A stretch of DNA of 64,000 nucleotides from Linanthus parryae (taxonomy: Eukaryota > Streptophyta > Magnoliopsida > Ericales > Polemoniaceae). This document shows, piece by piece, positions 9,893-23,581 of the stretch (positions are counted from its first letter, which is position 1; each line of letters starts with the position of its first letter). The stretch lies in contig JALGPY010000012.1 in the NCBI GenBank assembly GCA_023055425.1, positions 16,503,922-16,567,921 of the forward strand. Direction: 5' to 3'. Below the pieces are notes generated by a model. That model did not search any database. It saw nothing but the letters and a program-made list of their open reading frames with translations, and was not told the DNA's origin. A program made the translations under genes and the position numbers.

Positions 9893-10783
9893 CCAGATTA
9901 ATTCCCACTCTACTTCCACCGTCGGCTGCCACCAAGAATTTAACACATGTTCCACATCTTCAACTATCACCACCACAAGTTTAAACATTTCCCACTGCCA
10001 CTTCGACCACCATTTCAAACAAAGCTAAACCAACATTCTACCAAGTCCATTTGCGTGAACCAATTATATTGGAAGTTACTATAATCTCCATTACGCGAGA
10101 CTCAACACCCCCATAGATTTGATCACTACCACTGCACTACTTTAGTACTTCAACTTCAACCATTCCTTAATTTTAGCACCGGAAAAATAATTTCACTACC
10201 ACCTGTCCACCATTAAAGGTAATCAATTTAAGATTCATTGTTGCCACTCCATCTCCACAAGCATGAGTACCACAAAATCCACGATTTCTAGACAACAATA
10301 CAAGTGAACATAATTTAAGAATAAAATATAAAATTATTTTGCAATTTACTTAACCTTCATAAATGTAGCTATGTTACTATATTCATACACAAACAAAAAA
10401 TATTAAGTTCCATAATTTGTAACCTCGTCAATTAAAATATCATAATTTTTAAATTTGAATATATTAAAAAAAATCCAATCCAAACACACTGTGAAGGTGT
10501 TTGGCCTCTAAAGATAGTCTCCCTATGATGAGGTGTTTGTTCTTGGCTTCAAACCCAGTGTATAGAGCAGTCATTCGATTCTTTTTGCTGGTACTTTACA
10601 TCATTTTTCCTTGTAATTAGACATTAATTTTTTTGGGGTAATAAGATGATGCCCGAATCACTAGTTTGAATTGATTCTTTTGGCTGGTGAGTTTTGTTTG
10701 GAAGGAATACTACTACATATTGCGATTGGTGACGCTTGTATCTTCATAAAGTTTGTATCACCAAAATAATGTGTATTCCTTAT
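9893..10783. other. Flank shared with 60529-61418
   Basis: The sequence beginning CCAGATTAATTCCC is nearly identical to the DNA after the 3' LTR of copy 2. It is non-coding, C/A-rich at first and AT-rich later. In copy 2 the identity stops at 61418, where another LTR is inserted. Here the sequence continues uninterrupted (CCTTATCTTATG), so this is the empty-site version. I see no gene in it. Confidence 0.85.
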
Positions 10784-11455
10784 CTTATGATTTCTTAATC
10801 TTAATGTTTTTGGATTATATTCACCAAATCGTTGAACTCGTTCCAATAGATATTTTATTTATTTAATCCATAATGTTCTAGAAAAATAACTACCTGTATA
10901 GAAAATGTCAGTACATGTGGAAAAACTCAATCCAACCCACAATTTCAAAATAAAAAAACAAAATCCACCACTATAAGTGGAGAAATTTGTGAATTTCATA
11001 GCTATAAGGTTAGTCAAGGAGTGACAATTTTGTCTTACCGATGCTCTCCAATATGTCTAATGTTCAAACCCCATGACATCCAAACACTCTACAAAATCAC
11101 CATTAAATTATGTGGGGTAGGTTTCACTCAAATAACATATACCTTTGCTCTTTTCTTGATCACTTAATGATTGAGCAATACTTTCATAGCATGAGTACTC
11201 CAATCTCCACATATTGGCGGGTAATAATAGATGGTGTTAACATCATAAATTACTTCAAGATTTTGATGAACATAAAGGCTCAGGTACACAAATAAAACTA
11301 CTTGAATTCAAATTTAACATCAGATAAAATAAAATTCATGACAAAAGGGATAAAAATTAAAAAGGATGTCGAACAAATACCAAAATTAAAGCAACTTAAT
11401 GGAGACTCTTGAACATTTCGACTACATCTACCAATACCGAACTATAATGAAAAAT
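10784..11455. other. AT-rich intergenic DNA
   Basis: I see no conserved coding frame, LTR or repeat. It is probably the 3' flank of the minus-strand homeodomain gene. Confidence 0.5.
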
Positions 11456-12007
11456 TTAGCCTTCATGATGTCTCGAAGATTGTTCAGGGTTGGTTTTGCG
11501 TTTTCTGTTACCAATCCAAACTTTTAAGTTGCTATAAGTTATCCCGATATTTTCACAGAACTTAAGAGTGTCTTCCTTTTTGTTTCTTGGAAGAAGCCAA
11601 CCGCATTGATCTGCAAACATCCTCATATATTCCTTTTGCTCTTTTGTGAATTTTGTGTACTTTCTCTTCTTCATTTCTTTCTCCCCAACAATCTCATTTT
11701 CAACCATTGAAAGATTTTCAGCTGGAATATGTTTACCCGGGTGGGATGCTATGTTGCTACTACCATGACAATTGTTTGTTGTGATAATTTGATCACGATA
11801 AAGAGGGAAATTGTCCTCTTTGTGGTGCAAGTTGGTATAAAATCCACATTTTTTGCAGAACTGTACCAGTGCTCCATGTTCTTCAGTTGCTTTAAAGTCG
11901 TTGCAAACTCTGGAGGTGCTTCTTGACATTCTTGTCGCGTCGGAAAGTTGAAATTTATCATTTACCGCAACATACTTTCCATTTGAATCGCCATTTTTCC
12001 TCTCCAT
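11456..12007 (-). CDS. Divergent ZF-HD-like homeodomain protein (183 aa)
   Basis: An intact minus-strand ORF. Residues about 113-171 (KKRKYTKFTKEQKEYMRMFA ... GITYSNLKVWIGNRKRK) match the plant ZF-HD homeodomain, including the WI-N-KRK third helix with the DNA-contacting Asn. Residues 49-64 (QFCKKCGFYTNLHHKE) look like the last third of the ZF-HD dimerisation zinc finger (family pattern CxxCGCHRNFHRKE), but the first part with the NHA and GGH motifs is missing. Family members normally carry the whole finger, so this protein could bind DNA but may not dimerise normally. It is the only clear host-like gene in the window. A TATA box lies at 12373-12381, and a possible intron acceptor ends at 12038. 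It could also be a degenerating gene copy. Confidence 0.7.
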   Translation of the reverse strand: MERKNGDSNGKYVAVNDKFQLSDATRMSRSTSRVCNDFKATEEHGALVQFCKKCGFYTNLHHKEDNFPLYRDQIITTNNCHGSSNIASHPGKHIPAENLSMVENEIVGEKEMKKRKYTKFTKEQKEYMRMFADQCGWLLPRNKKEDTLKFCENIGITYSNLKVWIGNRKRKTNPEQSSRHHEG

Positions 12008-12372
12008 GAGAATGTTGTGAATACTTGAATCAGCTTTCTGTCATAGAAACAAATAATTTGAATAAGAAAACCAATCCACATTACTGAATTCAATTTTCGT
12101 CTCAGACAACTACACTAGTAGATTTGGATTTACATTTCAAATTTATGAAATGCATGATACTAGATCTGAATAAAACATTTATGCACTTTATTTGAAGTTA
12201 GAATTTTTAGTTGAATCATAAAAAATATTGACAAAGTCATGCCAGAATATAAATCTTAAGCAAAGAGAGAGAATGCCTTGATTTCGAGAGGAAAAACTTG
12301 TCCTTGAAGATGCTTTCAATTGTTTGTGTGAGATAGTGCTCAAGTTGATGAGAGTCTCTCGAGGAAAGAGAG

Positions 12373-12381
12373 TACTTATAG
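12373..12381 (-). promoter_or_regulatory. TATA box upstream of ZF-HD-like gene
   Basis: The minus strand reads TTCCTCTATAAGTACTC, followed by a CA-rich leader. It lies about 370 bp upstream of the ATG, so an intron in the 5' UTR is likely: a pyrimidine-rich TTTCTATGACAG acceptor ends at 12038. Confidence 0.5.
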
Positions 12382-12419
12382 AGGAAATTGTGAGGGAGTA
12401 AGTCATTAGAAATTTAATA

Positions 12420-13183
12420 TTTTACCTTTTTTTACGCCATTGAATAGTCTCACATTGAATTTTTAATGCGTATTTGCTAACATAATTATAGAAACAAAAT
12501 AATTAAATATATATACAAATTGTTGTAATGCAACCTCAGATTATATGACTTTCTTTGTGGTTTGATTTTCATATATGCGACTTCAATTAAATATGAAGGA
12601 AGGCAACAATCATGTTGGATTGACGTGTCATTTCACTATTTTTTTCTCTGTGTTGATGGCAATTTGTATTAATTGGTCACATTGTTTTGAAATGTACCTA
12701 CTAAGAAAGCATCCGGAAAATATATAAAAATTAAATAATACCCATTAAGTACTAATTCAATGCCTAAATTTAAATTATAAACGTTTTAATAACTCCTTTT
12801 ATGGTTAAATATATATTTGTGGAAATAAAGATAGGGACAGGTGTAAGTCATGCTTTATTGAGTAGTTTTTCCTTCTTGCTGCTTTCGATTGATATTTTAC
12901 CGATTCATCAATGAAATCTGTAGATGTACTGAACAATTATACAATCATTAAATTACTGTAGTGTAATAATATTAACTGTGTAATGTTCCATGTCCTCAAA
13001 AGTATGGTTTCATTTAAAATTGAAATGCGTTGATCATTAAATACTGATTCATGACTTATTTTTGGTGCATCCCGTTTATGTGACTTTGTAACAATTCACC
13101 ATCATTGTTCTTATAAAGGTGATTGACTCTCATTGATCACAAGAAAGAGAATAGTTCCACTCATTGTTTGTATGATAAGCCAG
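12420..13183. other. AT-rich intergenic DNA up to SIRE LTR
   Basis: I see no coding frame or family repeat. A plus-strand TTATAAAGG at about 13112 could be a stray TATA box. The right edge is the terminus of a SIRE-like LTR. Confidence 0.4.
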
Positions 13184-13973
13184 TGAAAGACAGTATGTAG
13201 GAATGCAGTAAAAGATCAAATACTCTAGAAGGGCGGGGGGGGGGGTGTTAAAAGAGTATGACAACGTTTTCCACAGATGTGGTTTTAAAACAAAGTGTGA
13301 AGAACTATGAGTATTTCAAAGCTTTGAACTCAGTTTCAAGGCTTTGAACTCAAAACAGACAGTTTGAAGTTACTGATAAGTTTCAAGGATTTGAAGAGCC
13401 TTTCAAAGCTTTGAACTAAAACCTCTTTTGAAGTAGTTACAGAGACCAATAATGAACTGAAATGTAAAGCAATGAACACAGTGATTTTTACGGATTTCAG
13501 TCCTCAATGACCTACTCTTTGCCCGAGGGACCTAATCCTTCGAGAATTTCAACAAACTTCTTATTTATCAAAAGCTAGGCCCTAGATATCAGACCTAGAG
13601 AATTGCCTTACTCTGTGCAGTATGTGATTCTTCCTAACCTATCTAGTTCCTGCTCTAGCTAAATGATACAATAAGACTTTAGTTGTCACTTATACAATTC
13701 AGCAAATAAGGAAACTTTCTAAACCTGCATACACAGGGTTAGCTAGCAGTTCATGCATAACAACTTAAGCAAACAATAAGATCAATGCAAGTTATAACAC
13801 AGACTAAGTTTTTCATTCATTATACAACATCGAAAGATAAAGTTCATAATATAAGAGAGACATAGGAGTAGAAACTCCCCCTAAGTTCATGCTCAGTTCA
13901 TATTCAGAGTTTTCAAGGCTTTGAAACAAGTTTCGAACATTTGAAACCAACTGTGAGCAAACTGTGAACTTAA
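13184..13973 (-). repeat. SIRE-like 3' LTR (minus), internally deleted
   Basis: On the minus strand it begins TAAGTTCACAG after the purine tract GAAGGGGAGAATT and ends CTTCTAGAGTAT...CTTTCA. The equivalents in the plus-strand element are 39346 and 40572. At about 790 bp it is shorter than that 1227-bp LTR, and I find no equivalent of its TATAAAT box. It is rich in TTCAAGGCTTTGAA palindromes (13315-13420, 13911-13945) and carries a G run at 13234-13245. Confidence 0.75.
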
Positions 13974-14497
13974 ATTCTCCCCTTCATGAAAGACAAAACA
14001 AATTATTCTGTTTGAAGATTTTTTTTTTGCAAAAGATAGACATGAGTAGCGTAGCAGATACATTTATAAAAGATCAAAACCAAATAACATTACTAAAAGT
14101 TATGATAACTAAATCAAACAGAATCAAAATTAAACCGAGTAACCAGTCCAAAACTTAAAACAAACAATACTAAGCACTTTAACAAACCTAATGCCACACA
14201 TCCAAACAAGATAAAAACTAAAGTATCCCCCTAAATTTCTCACCCTTTTCGACTTTCATCAAAAGAGTAAGAAATGTTGTATCAAATTGTTTTAAAAAAC
14301 ATAAAAATTGGAAAACTTGAAAGTAGTAGGTTTTGAAAGAGGATTAAAGACTCTGGGAAAGAAAGAAAGCAAGGAAGGCTAGAATCAAGGCTTTGTCTGC
14401 ATCTATCTTGTGTCCTGCAGCATCTTCATGATCACTTTCTTCTTCAGCTTCTTCCTGTGCATCATCCTCTTGTGCAACTTCTTCACAAGGCTCATCA
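13974..14497 (-). pseudogene. End of SIRE envelope-position ORF (acidic tail)
   Basis: The minus strand at about 14497-14370 reads through an acidic stretch (DEPCEEVAQEDDAQEEAEE) like the Glu/Asp-rich tail at 38930-39010 of the plus-strand SIRE-like element. A 3' untranslated part then runs to the purine tract at 13974. It is truncated by the Tekay insertion, so only the tail is left. Confidence 0.55.
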
Positions 14498-16893
<2,396 letters not shown>

Positions 16894-17153
16894 AAACGAG
16901 GTATTTCATCCTTCCCTCCTAAAGAGAACTTCGTCTTCGAAGTTTAAACTAAAACCTCCCTCCTTAACAAGAACTCGTCCTTGAAGTTTACAATAAACCT
17001 TAACCACAATAAGGTATGAACCTCCCCTCAATGGTACAACTACTAAATGCAAACCTAAGGTCATGAATGATATGCAAAATACTATAAGTAGTACTTTAAT
17101 AAACACCGAAGGAGTACATCCTCTCACCCTTAGAGGAGTGACGTCCTCGGAAC

Positions 17154-17793
17154 TCAAGGTACCTCGTCAAACAGGTGAGGGTACTTCTTCCTCATATCAT
17201 CCTCCGCTTCCCAAGTTGCCTCTTCAGTGAGGTGATTTGTCCATAAGACCTTTACAATCTTGGCACTCTTGTTACGGGTGTTCCTTGTCTTGGTGTCTAG
17301 AATCTTGAAAGGATGTTCTTCATAACTCCAAGACGGGTCCAGTTCTACTGGTTCGGGATCTAATACATGGGATGCATCAGACATGTACTTCTTCAGCTGC
17401 GGTACGTGGAATACATTGTGAACACGACCCAAATTCGATGGTAAATCCAATCGATAAGCCACTTCTCCAATCTTCTCTATGACATCATATGGTCCAATGA
17501 ATTTCGGGCTCAACTTCCCTTTCTGATTGAACCTCATGACTCCCTTAGTAGGCGAAACTTTAATAAATGCTTTTTCTCCAACATGAAATTCCAATGGTCT
17601 CCTTTTCTTATCAGCGTAGGACTTCTGTCTATCATGGGCTGCCTTCATTTGCTGTTGTATAAGTCTCACTTGATCAGTCATTTCTTTGATAAGTTGTGGA
17701 CCAATTACTATTGTCTCACTTATGTTGTTCCAACACAATGGTGTTCTACACTTCCTTCCATACAACTCCTCATGTGGTGCCACTCCAATACTG
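17154..17793 (-). pseudogene. Tekay integrase C-terminus, unit A
   Basis: An open frame of about 213 codons without the catalytic core, starting mid-domain at SIGVAPHEELYGRKC because of the tandem junction. It has the GPY/F region (KLSPKFIGPYDVIEKIGEVA) and an end resembling a group II chromodomain (KVLWTNHLTEEATWEAED). It has no start codon of its own beyond a fortuitous ATG in the fused LTR part, so it is probably not expressed as a protein. Confidence 0.8.
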
Positions 17794-19297
17794 GCAAAAT
17801 CCAACTATAGCAATCAATCAACGTACTCTACGTACTCGTCGTCGACGAACTAGTCACCTACACGTAACAATATTCTAGTCAAACAAATATTCTAGAAATA
17901 CACTTGCTATACTAGCTACATGCATATGATAGTCAATGGTTTAGGTCTCTAACACCAACCTAACATCCCAGTTAATTTATACTTCAAAACAAAACCCAAA
18001 ACTTTGCTTCAAAATCCTCTAACCTAAAGCATACATAACCTATCATAGCTCCACCAATTCATTACTCCAGTTTCCCAAACAGATTAAGACTCTAAAAAAG
18101 TTCCATTGGATTCAAAACTTTCGAAATAATAAAAAGATCTTAATTTCGATTCTTGAATCAAAAGTTACACTAGTTTCAAGTTTCCAATTTCACTCAAAAT
18201 ACCCATACGGGAATTATCAATTTTCATGAAACTTTTCCCCCAGGCATCTAGTTCATCCTATATTCATATTAAACCTAATACAACATGATTCCCACATCAA
18301 ATAAGATTGTTACCCACATACTATGATCATTTAAACACCCAAATCGCTTAATCAAACTTTTCTTCCAAACTAGGGTTTTTCCCATCACCCATGAACATGA
18401 TAAACCCTAAAACTTGATTATCGATCCTACGAATCCATGAACAATGATCCTAACAATATCAAACTGAAAATTAAAGATTACATGCAACATACATGAATCA
18501 TGAACAAGTGATCATAATAACAAGAGATCAACAAGAGAAAAGAAAAGAAGAAACAAAACTAGCTCTAACCCGTCACCATGGAGGCCGGACGGGAAGAGAG
18601 AGAGACGGACGGAGAGAGAGAGAAATAAAGAAAGAGAGAGATACAGAGAGATTACCTCAACGGGAAAGAGAGAGAGACGAGAGAGAGAGAGTGAGAGAGA
18701 GAGGGTTCGGGTGAGAGAGGGAGAGACGTGAGAGATAGAGAAAAATAGGGAGAGTGAGGGTTTTATGAGAGTTGGAAAAAAAATCAACTTCATAAGTAGG
18801 AAACCCCCTTGAATTAGGAAACTTTACGTAGGAAGAAAAGTTAGGTCAAAAGACACTTTTTCCCCCTTTGTTTTGCCAAAAGACAACTACCTCCCCCAAA
18901 CTCAAGTAAAAGACACTAAAACCTTGGATTAAAGTCACAAAGATCCCTCAAACTCTCGTAACCGTTATAATTAACTCTCTACAATTAAATAAATTTCCCA
19001 ACACTTATAATAATATCACAAAATACCCATAGTCACAAAACAGGGTATTTCATCCTTCCCTCCTAAAGAGAACTTCGTCTTCGAAGTTTAAACTAAAACC
19101 TCCCTCCTTAACAAGAACTCGTCCTTGAAGTTTAAAATAAACCTTAAGCACAATAAGGTATGAACCTCCCCTCAATGGTACAACTACTAAATGCAAACCT
19201 AACGTCATGAATGATATGCAAAATACTATAAGTAGTACTTTAATAAAAACCGAAGGATTACATCCTCTCACCCTTAGAGGAGTGACGTCCTCGGAAC

Positions 19298-19937
19298 TCA
19301 AGGTACCTCGTCAAACAGGTGAGGGTACTTCTTCCTCATATCATCCTCCGCTTCCCAAGTTGCCTCTTCAGTGAGGTGATTTGTCCATAAGACCTTTACA
19401 ATCTTGGCACTCTTGTTACGGGTGTTCCTTGTCTTGGTGTCTAGAATCTTGAAAGGATGCTCTTCATAACTCCAAGACGGGTCCAGTTCTACTGGTTCGG
19501 GATCTAATACATGGGATGCATCAGACATGTACTTCTTCAGCTGCGATACGTGGAACACATTGTGAACACGACCCAAATTCGATGGTAAATCCAATCGATA
19601 AGCCACTTCTCCAATCTTCTCTATGACATCATATGGTCCAATGAATTTCGGGCTCAACTTCCCTTTCTGATTGAACCTCATGACTCCCTTAGTAGGCGAA
19701 ACTTTATTAAATGCTTTTTCTCCAACATGAAATTCCAATGGTCTCCTTTTCTTATCAGCGTAGGACTTCTGTCTATCATGGGCTGCCTTCATTTGCTGTT
19801 GTATAAGTCTCACTTGATCAGTCATTTCTTTGATAAGTTGTGGACCAATTACTATTGTCTCACTTATGTTGTTCCAACACAATGGTGTTCTACACTTCCT
19901 TCCATACAACTCCTCATGTGGTGCCATTCCAATACTG
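19298..19937 (-). pseudogene. Tekay integrase C-terminus, unit B
   Basis: This is the second copy of the same truncated domain, differing from unit A by a few residues (for example EKAFNKVS for EKAFIKVS, and VFHVSQ for VFHVPQ). It is again fused at its N-terminal side to LTR sequence through the GCA junction. Confidence 0.8.
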
Positions 19938-21492
19938 GCAAAATCCAACTATAGCAATCAATCAACGTACTCTACGTACTCGTCGTCGACGAACTAGTCA
20001 CCTACACGTAACAATATTCTAATCAAACAAATATTCTAGAAATACACTTGCTATACTAGCTACATGCATATGATAGTCAATGGTTTAGGTCTCTAACACC
20101 AACCTAACATCCCAGTTAATTTATACTTCAAAACAAAACCCAAAACTTTGCTTCAAAATCCTCTAACCTAAAGCATACATAACCTATCATAGCTCCACCA
20201 ATTCATTACTCCAGTTTCCCAAACAGATTAAGACTCTAAAAAAGTTCCATTGGATTCAAAACTTTCGAAATAATAAAAAGATCTTAATTTCGATTCTTGA
20301 ATCAAAAGTTAAACTAGTTTCAAGTTTCCAATTTCACTCAAAATACCCATACGGGAATTATCAATTTTCATGAAGCTTTTCCCCCAGGCATCTAGTTCAT
20401 CCTATATTCATATTAAACCTAATACAACATGATTCCCACATCAAATAAGATTGTTACCCACATACTATGATCATTTAAACACCCAAATCGCTTAATCAAA
20501 CTTTTCTTCCAAACTAGGGTTTTTCCCATCACCCATGAACATGATAAACCCTAAAACTTGATTATCGATCCTACGAATCCATGAACAATGATCCTAACAA
20601 TATCAAACAGAAAATTAAAGATTACATGCAACATACATGAATCATGAACAAGTGATCATAAGAACAAGAGATCAACAAGAGAAAAGAAAAGAAGAAACAA
20701 AACTAGCTCTAACCCGTCACCATGGAGGCCGGACGGGAAGAGAGAGAGACGGACGGAGAGAGAGAGAAATAAAGAAAGAGAGAGATACAGAGAGATTACC
20801 TCAACGGGAAAGAGAGAGAGACGGCGGCGGTGGCGGTGGTTGTTGCCGTCGGCCACAAGAGAGAGAGAGACGAGAGAGAGAGAGAGTGAGAGAGAGAGGG
20901 TTCGGGTGAGAGAGGGAGAGACGTGAGAGATAGAGAAAAATAGGGAGAGTGAGGGTTTTATGAGAGTTGGAAAAAAAATCAACTTCATAAGTAGGAAACC
21001 CTCTTGAATTAGGAAACTTTACGTAGGAAGAAAAGTTAGGTCAAAAGATACTTTTTCCCCCTTTGTTTTGCCAAAAGACAACTACCTCCCCCAAACTCAA
21101 GTAAAAGATACTACAACCTTGGATTAAAGTCACAAAGATCCCCCAAACTCTCGTAACCATTATAATTAACTCTCTACAATTAAATAAATTTCCCAACACT
21201 TATAATAATATCACAAAATACCCATAGTCACAAAACGGGGTATTTCATCCTTCCCTCCTAAAGAGAACTTCGTCTTCGAAGTTTAAACTAAAACCTCCCT
21301 CCTTAACAAGAACTCGTCCTTGAAGTTTACAATAAACCTTAACCACAATAAGGTATGAACCTCCCCTCAAATGTACAACTACTAAATGCAAACCTAAGGT
21401 CATGAATGATATGCAAAATACTATAAGTAGTACTTTAATAAACACCGAAGGATTACATCCTCTCACCCTTAGAGGAGTGACGTCCTCGGAAC

Positions 21493-22985
21493 TCAAGGTA
21501 CCTTGTCAAACAGGTGAGGGTACTTCTTCCTCATATCATCCTCCGCTTCCCAAGTTGCCTCTTCAGTGAGGTGATTTGTCCATAAGACCTTTACAATCTT
21601 GGCACTCTTGTTACGGGTGTTCCTTGTCTTGGTGTCTAGAATCTTGAAAGGATGTTCTTCATAACTCCAAGACGGGTCCAGTTCTACTGGTTCGGGATCT
21701 AATACATGGGATGCATCAGACATGTACTTCTTCAGCTGCGGTACGTGGAATACATTGTGAACACGACCCCAATTCGATGGTAAATCCAATCGATAAGCCA
21801 CTTCTCCAATCTTCTCTATGACATCATATGGTCCAATGAATTTCGGGCTCAACTTCCCTTTCTGATTGAACCTCATGACTCCCTTAGTAGGCGAAACTTT
21901 AATAAATGCTTTTTCTCCAACATGAAATTCCAATGGTCTCCTTTTCTGATCAGCGTAGGACTTCTGTCTATCCTGGGCTGCCTTCATTTGCTCCTGTATA
22001 AGTCTCACTTGATCTGTCATTTCTTTGATAAGTTGTGGACCAATTACTATTGTCTCACTTATGTTGTTCCAACACAATGGTGTTCTACACTTCCTTCCAT
22101 ACAATGCCTCATGTGGTGCCATTCCAATACTGGCATGATGACTCTTGTTGTAGGAGAATTCTATCAAAGGCAATATGTCAACCCATGAAATTTGAGAATC
22201 CATAACACAAGACCTTAACATATCTTCTCAAGTTTGAATTTTCCTCTCGGTTTGTCCATCTGTAGCAGGGTGGAATGCCGTGCTAAACTTCAAATGAGTT
22301 CCAATGCCTCCTGGAGTGCTTTCCGTAAGTGAGAAAGAAAGTTGGGATCTCTGTCAGAAACTATAGAGCATGGTATTCCATGATACCTCACAATGTTCTT
22401 CATATACGCATAAGTTATTTGTTCCATATTCCATGTGTCTTTCATCGTAATAAACCTTGCTGTCTTGGTCAATCTGTCAACAACGACCCAAATCTGATTC
22501 AGTCCATTCTTTGATGTCGGTAACGCAGTCACGAAATCCATTTAAATCGAACCCCACTTCCAAACTGGGACATCTAATGATTGAACTATGCCTCCCATTC
22601 TTTTATGTTCAAACTTCACCTTTTGACAAGTCAGACATTTTGCCACAAATTCTGCTACTTCATTTTTCATGTTTGGCCACCAAAACATCTTCTTTATATC
22701 CTTATAGAGTTTTTCACCCCCTGGATGTACAGAGTAGGGTGTGTTGTGTGCTTCACGCATCAACTTCTCCTTGGTTTCCGTAGACTTATGTGGTACACAC
22801 CATCTTCCTTTGTAGCGGATACTTCCATCCTCATGGATCTTGAAATCCTTTGCTTGACCTTCTGCCATCTTCTTCTTTATCCTTTCCAGCTTCACATCTC
22901 CTAGTTGGTTATTTCTTATTTCGTCTAAGAAATCTGGCACAACTTTCATATTCCCAAGGATATTCTTTACTCCTCCTTGTTCCAC
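21493..22985 (-). pseudogene. Tekay integrase with chromodomain, interrupted
   Basis: The H2C2 zinc-binding region is present (SVHPGGEKLYKDI, CLTCQKVK). The DDE core follows in pieces: MDFVTALPTS with the first Asp, VSDRDPNF with the second, and GQTERKIQT with the Glu. A stop between WKWGSI and MDFVTA, a frameshift near 22290-22300 and a TGA after QT at about 22230 break it. The last 242 codons are open: GPY/F, PSNWGRVHNVFHV, then the chromodomain-like end to VP at 21493. Among the three units this copy alone is continuous with the rest of pol. Confidence 0.85.
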
Positions 22986-22988
22986 TAC

Positions 22989-23520
22989 TTAAATTCCAAG
23001 CTTTCGGAACTCTCGGCATAGCCGATCTGGCAAAACTAGACTAGTATCCAAAGTATGGCTCGATTTTCGGCTTACGGCATCAGCTACTACGTTTGGCTTC
23101 CTTTCGTGGTATTGGATACGCAAATCATAATCCTTTATGACTTCTAACCAATGTCTTTGCCTGTTGTATAGCTCTTTTTGCGTGAAGATGTACTTGAGAC
23201 TGCTGTGGTCCATATACAATCTACACACAGATCCATATAAATGATGTATCCATATCTTCAGTGCAAAAACTATGGCTGCAAGCTCTAAGTCATGCGTAGC
23301 ATAGTTTTCTTCATGAGTTTTCAGTTGTCTTGAAGCATAGGGAATAACTCTCCTTTCTTGCATAAGCACGCATCCTAAACCCTTCTTCGACGCATCACTG
23401 TAAACATCAAACTCGCCAGAATCATTGGGTAAAGCTAACACAGGTGTTGTAGTCAACTTTTCCTTCAATGTCTGGAATGCTTCTTCACAATCTTCGCCCC
23501 ACTTATACCCTACCGTTTCT
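22989..23520 (-). pseudogene. Tekay RNase H
   Basis: An open frame of 159 codons with the [17 protein letters not shown] start (catalytic Asp), [15 protein letters not shown] (Glu), YMDHSSLKY (His replaces Thr, Asp kept) and the linker [20 protein letters not shown]. The sequence between 23468 and 23582, joining it to RT, contains a stop and a frameshift, so pol is not one frame. Confidence 0.85.
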
Positions 23521-23581
23521 TGGTTAGCCTAGTCAGCGGTCTAGCGATCTTCGAGAAATCTTTCACGAAATGCCTATAGTA

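Larger units (their letters stand above)
13184..14497 (-). mobile_element. SIRE-like copia element, 3' end only
   Basis: It contains a 3' LTR (13184-13973) and, upstream on the minus strand, the end of an envelope-position ORF. The junction CTTTTGATGAAAGTCGAAAAGG at about 14245-14270 matches the same place in the plus-strand SIRE-like element (39106-39125, TTTTTGATGAAAGTAAAAAA). The rest was lost or displaced when the Tekay element entered at 14497/14498. Confidence 0.75.
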
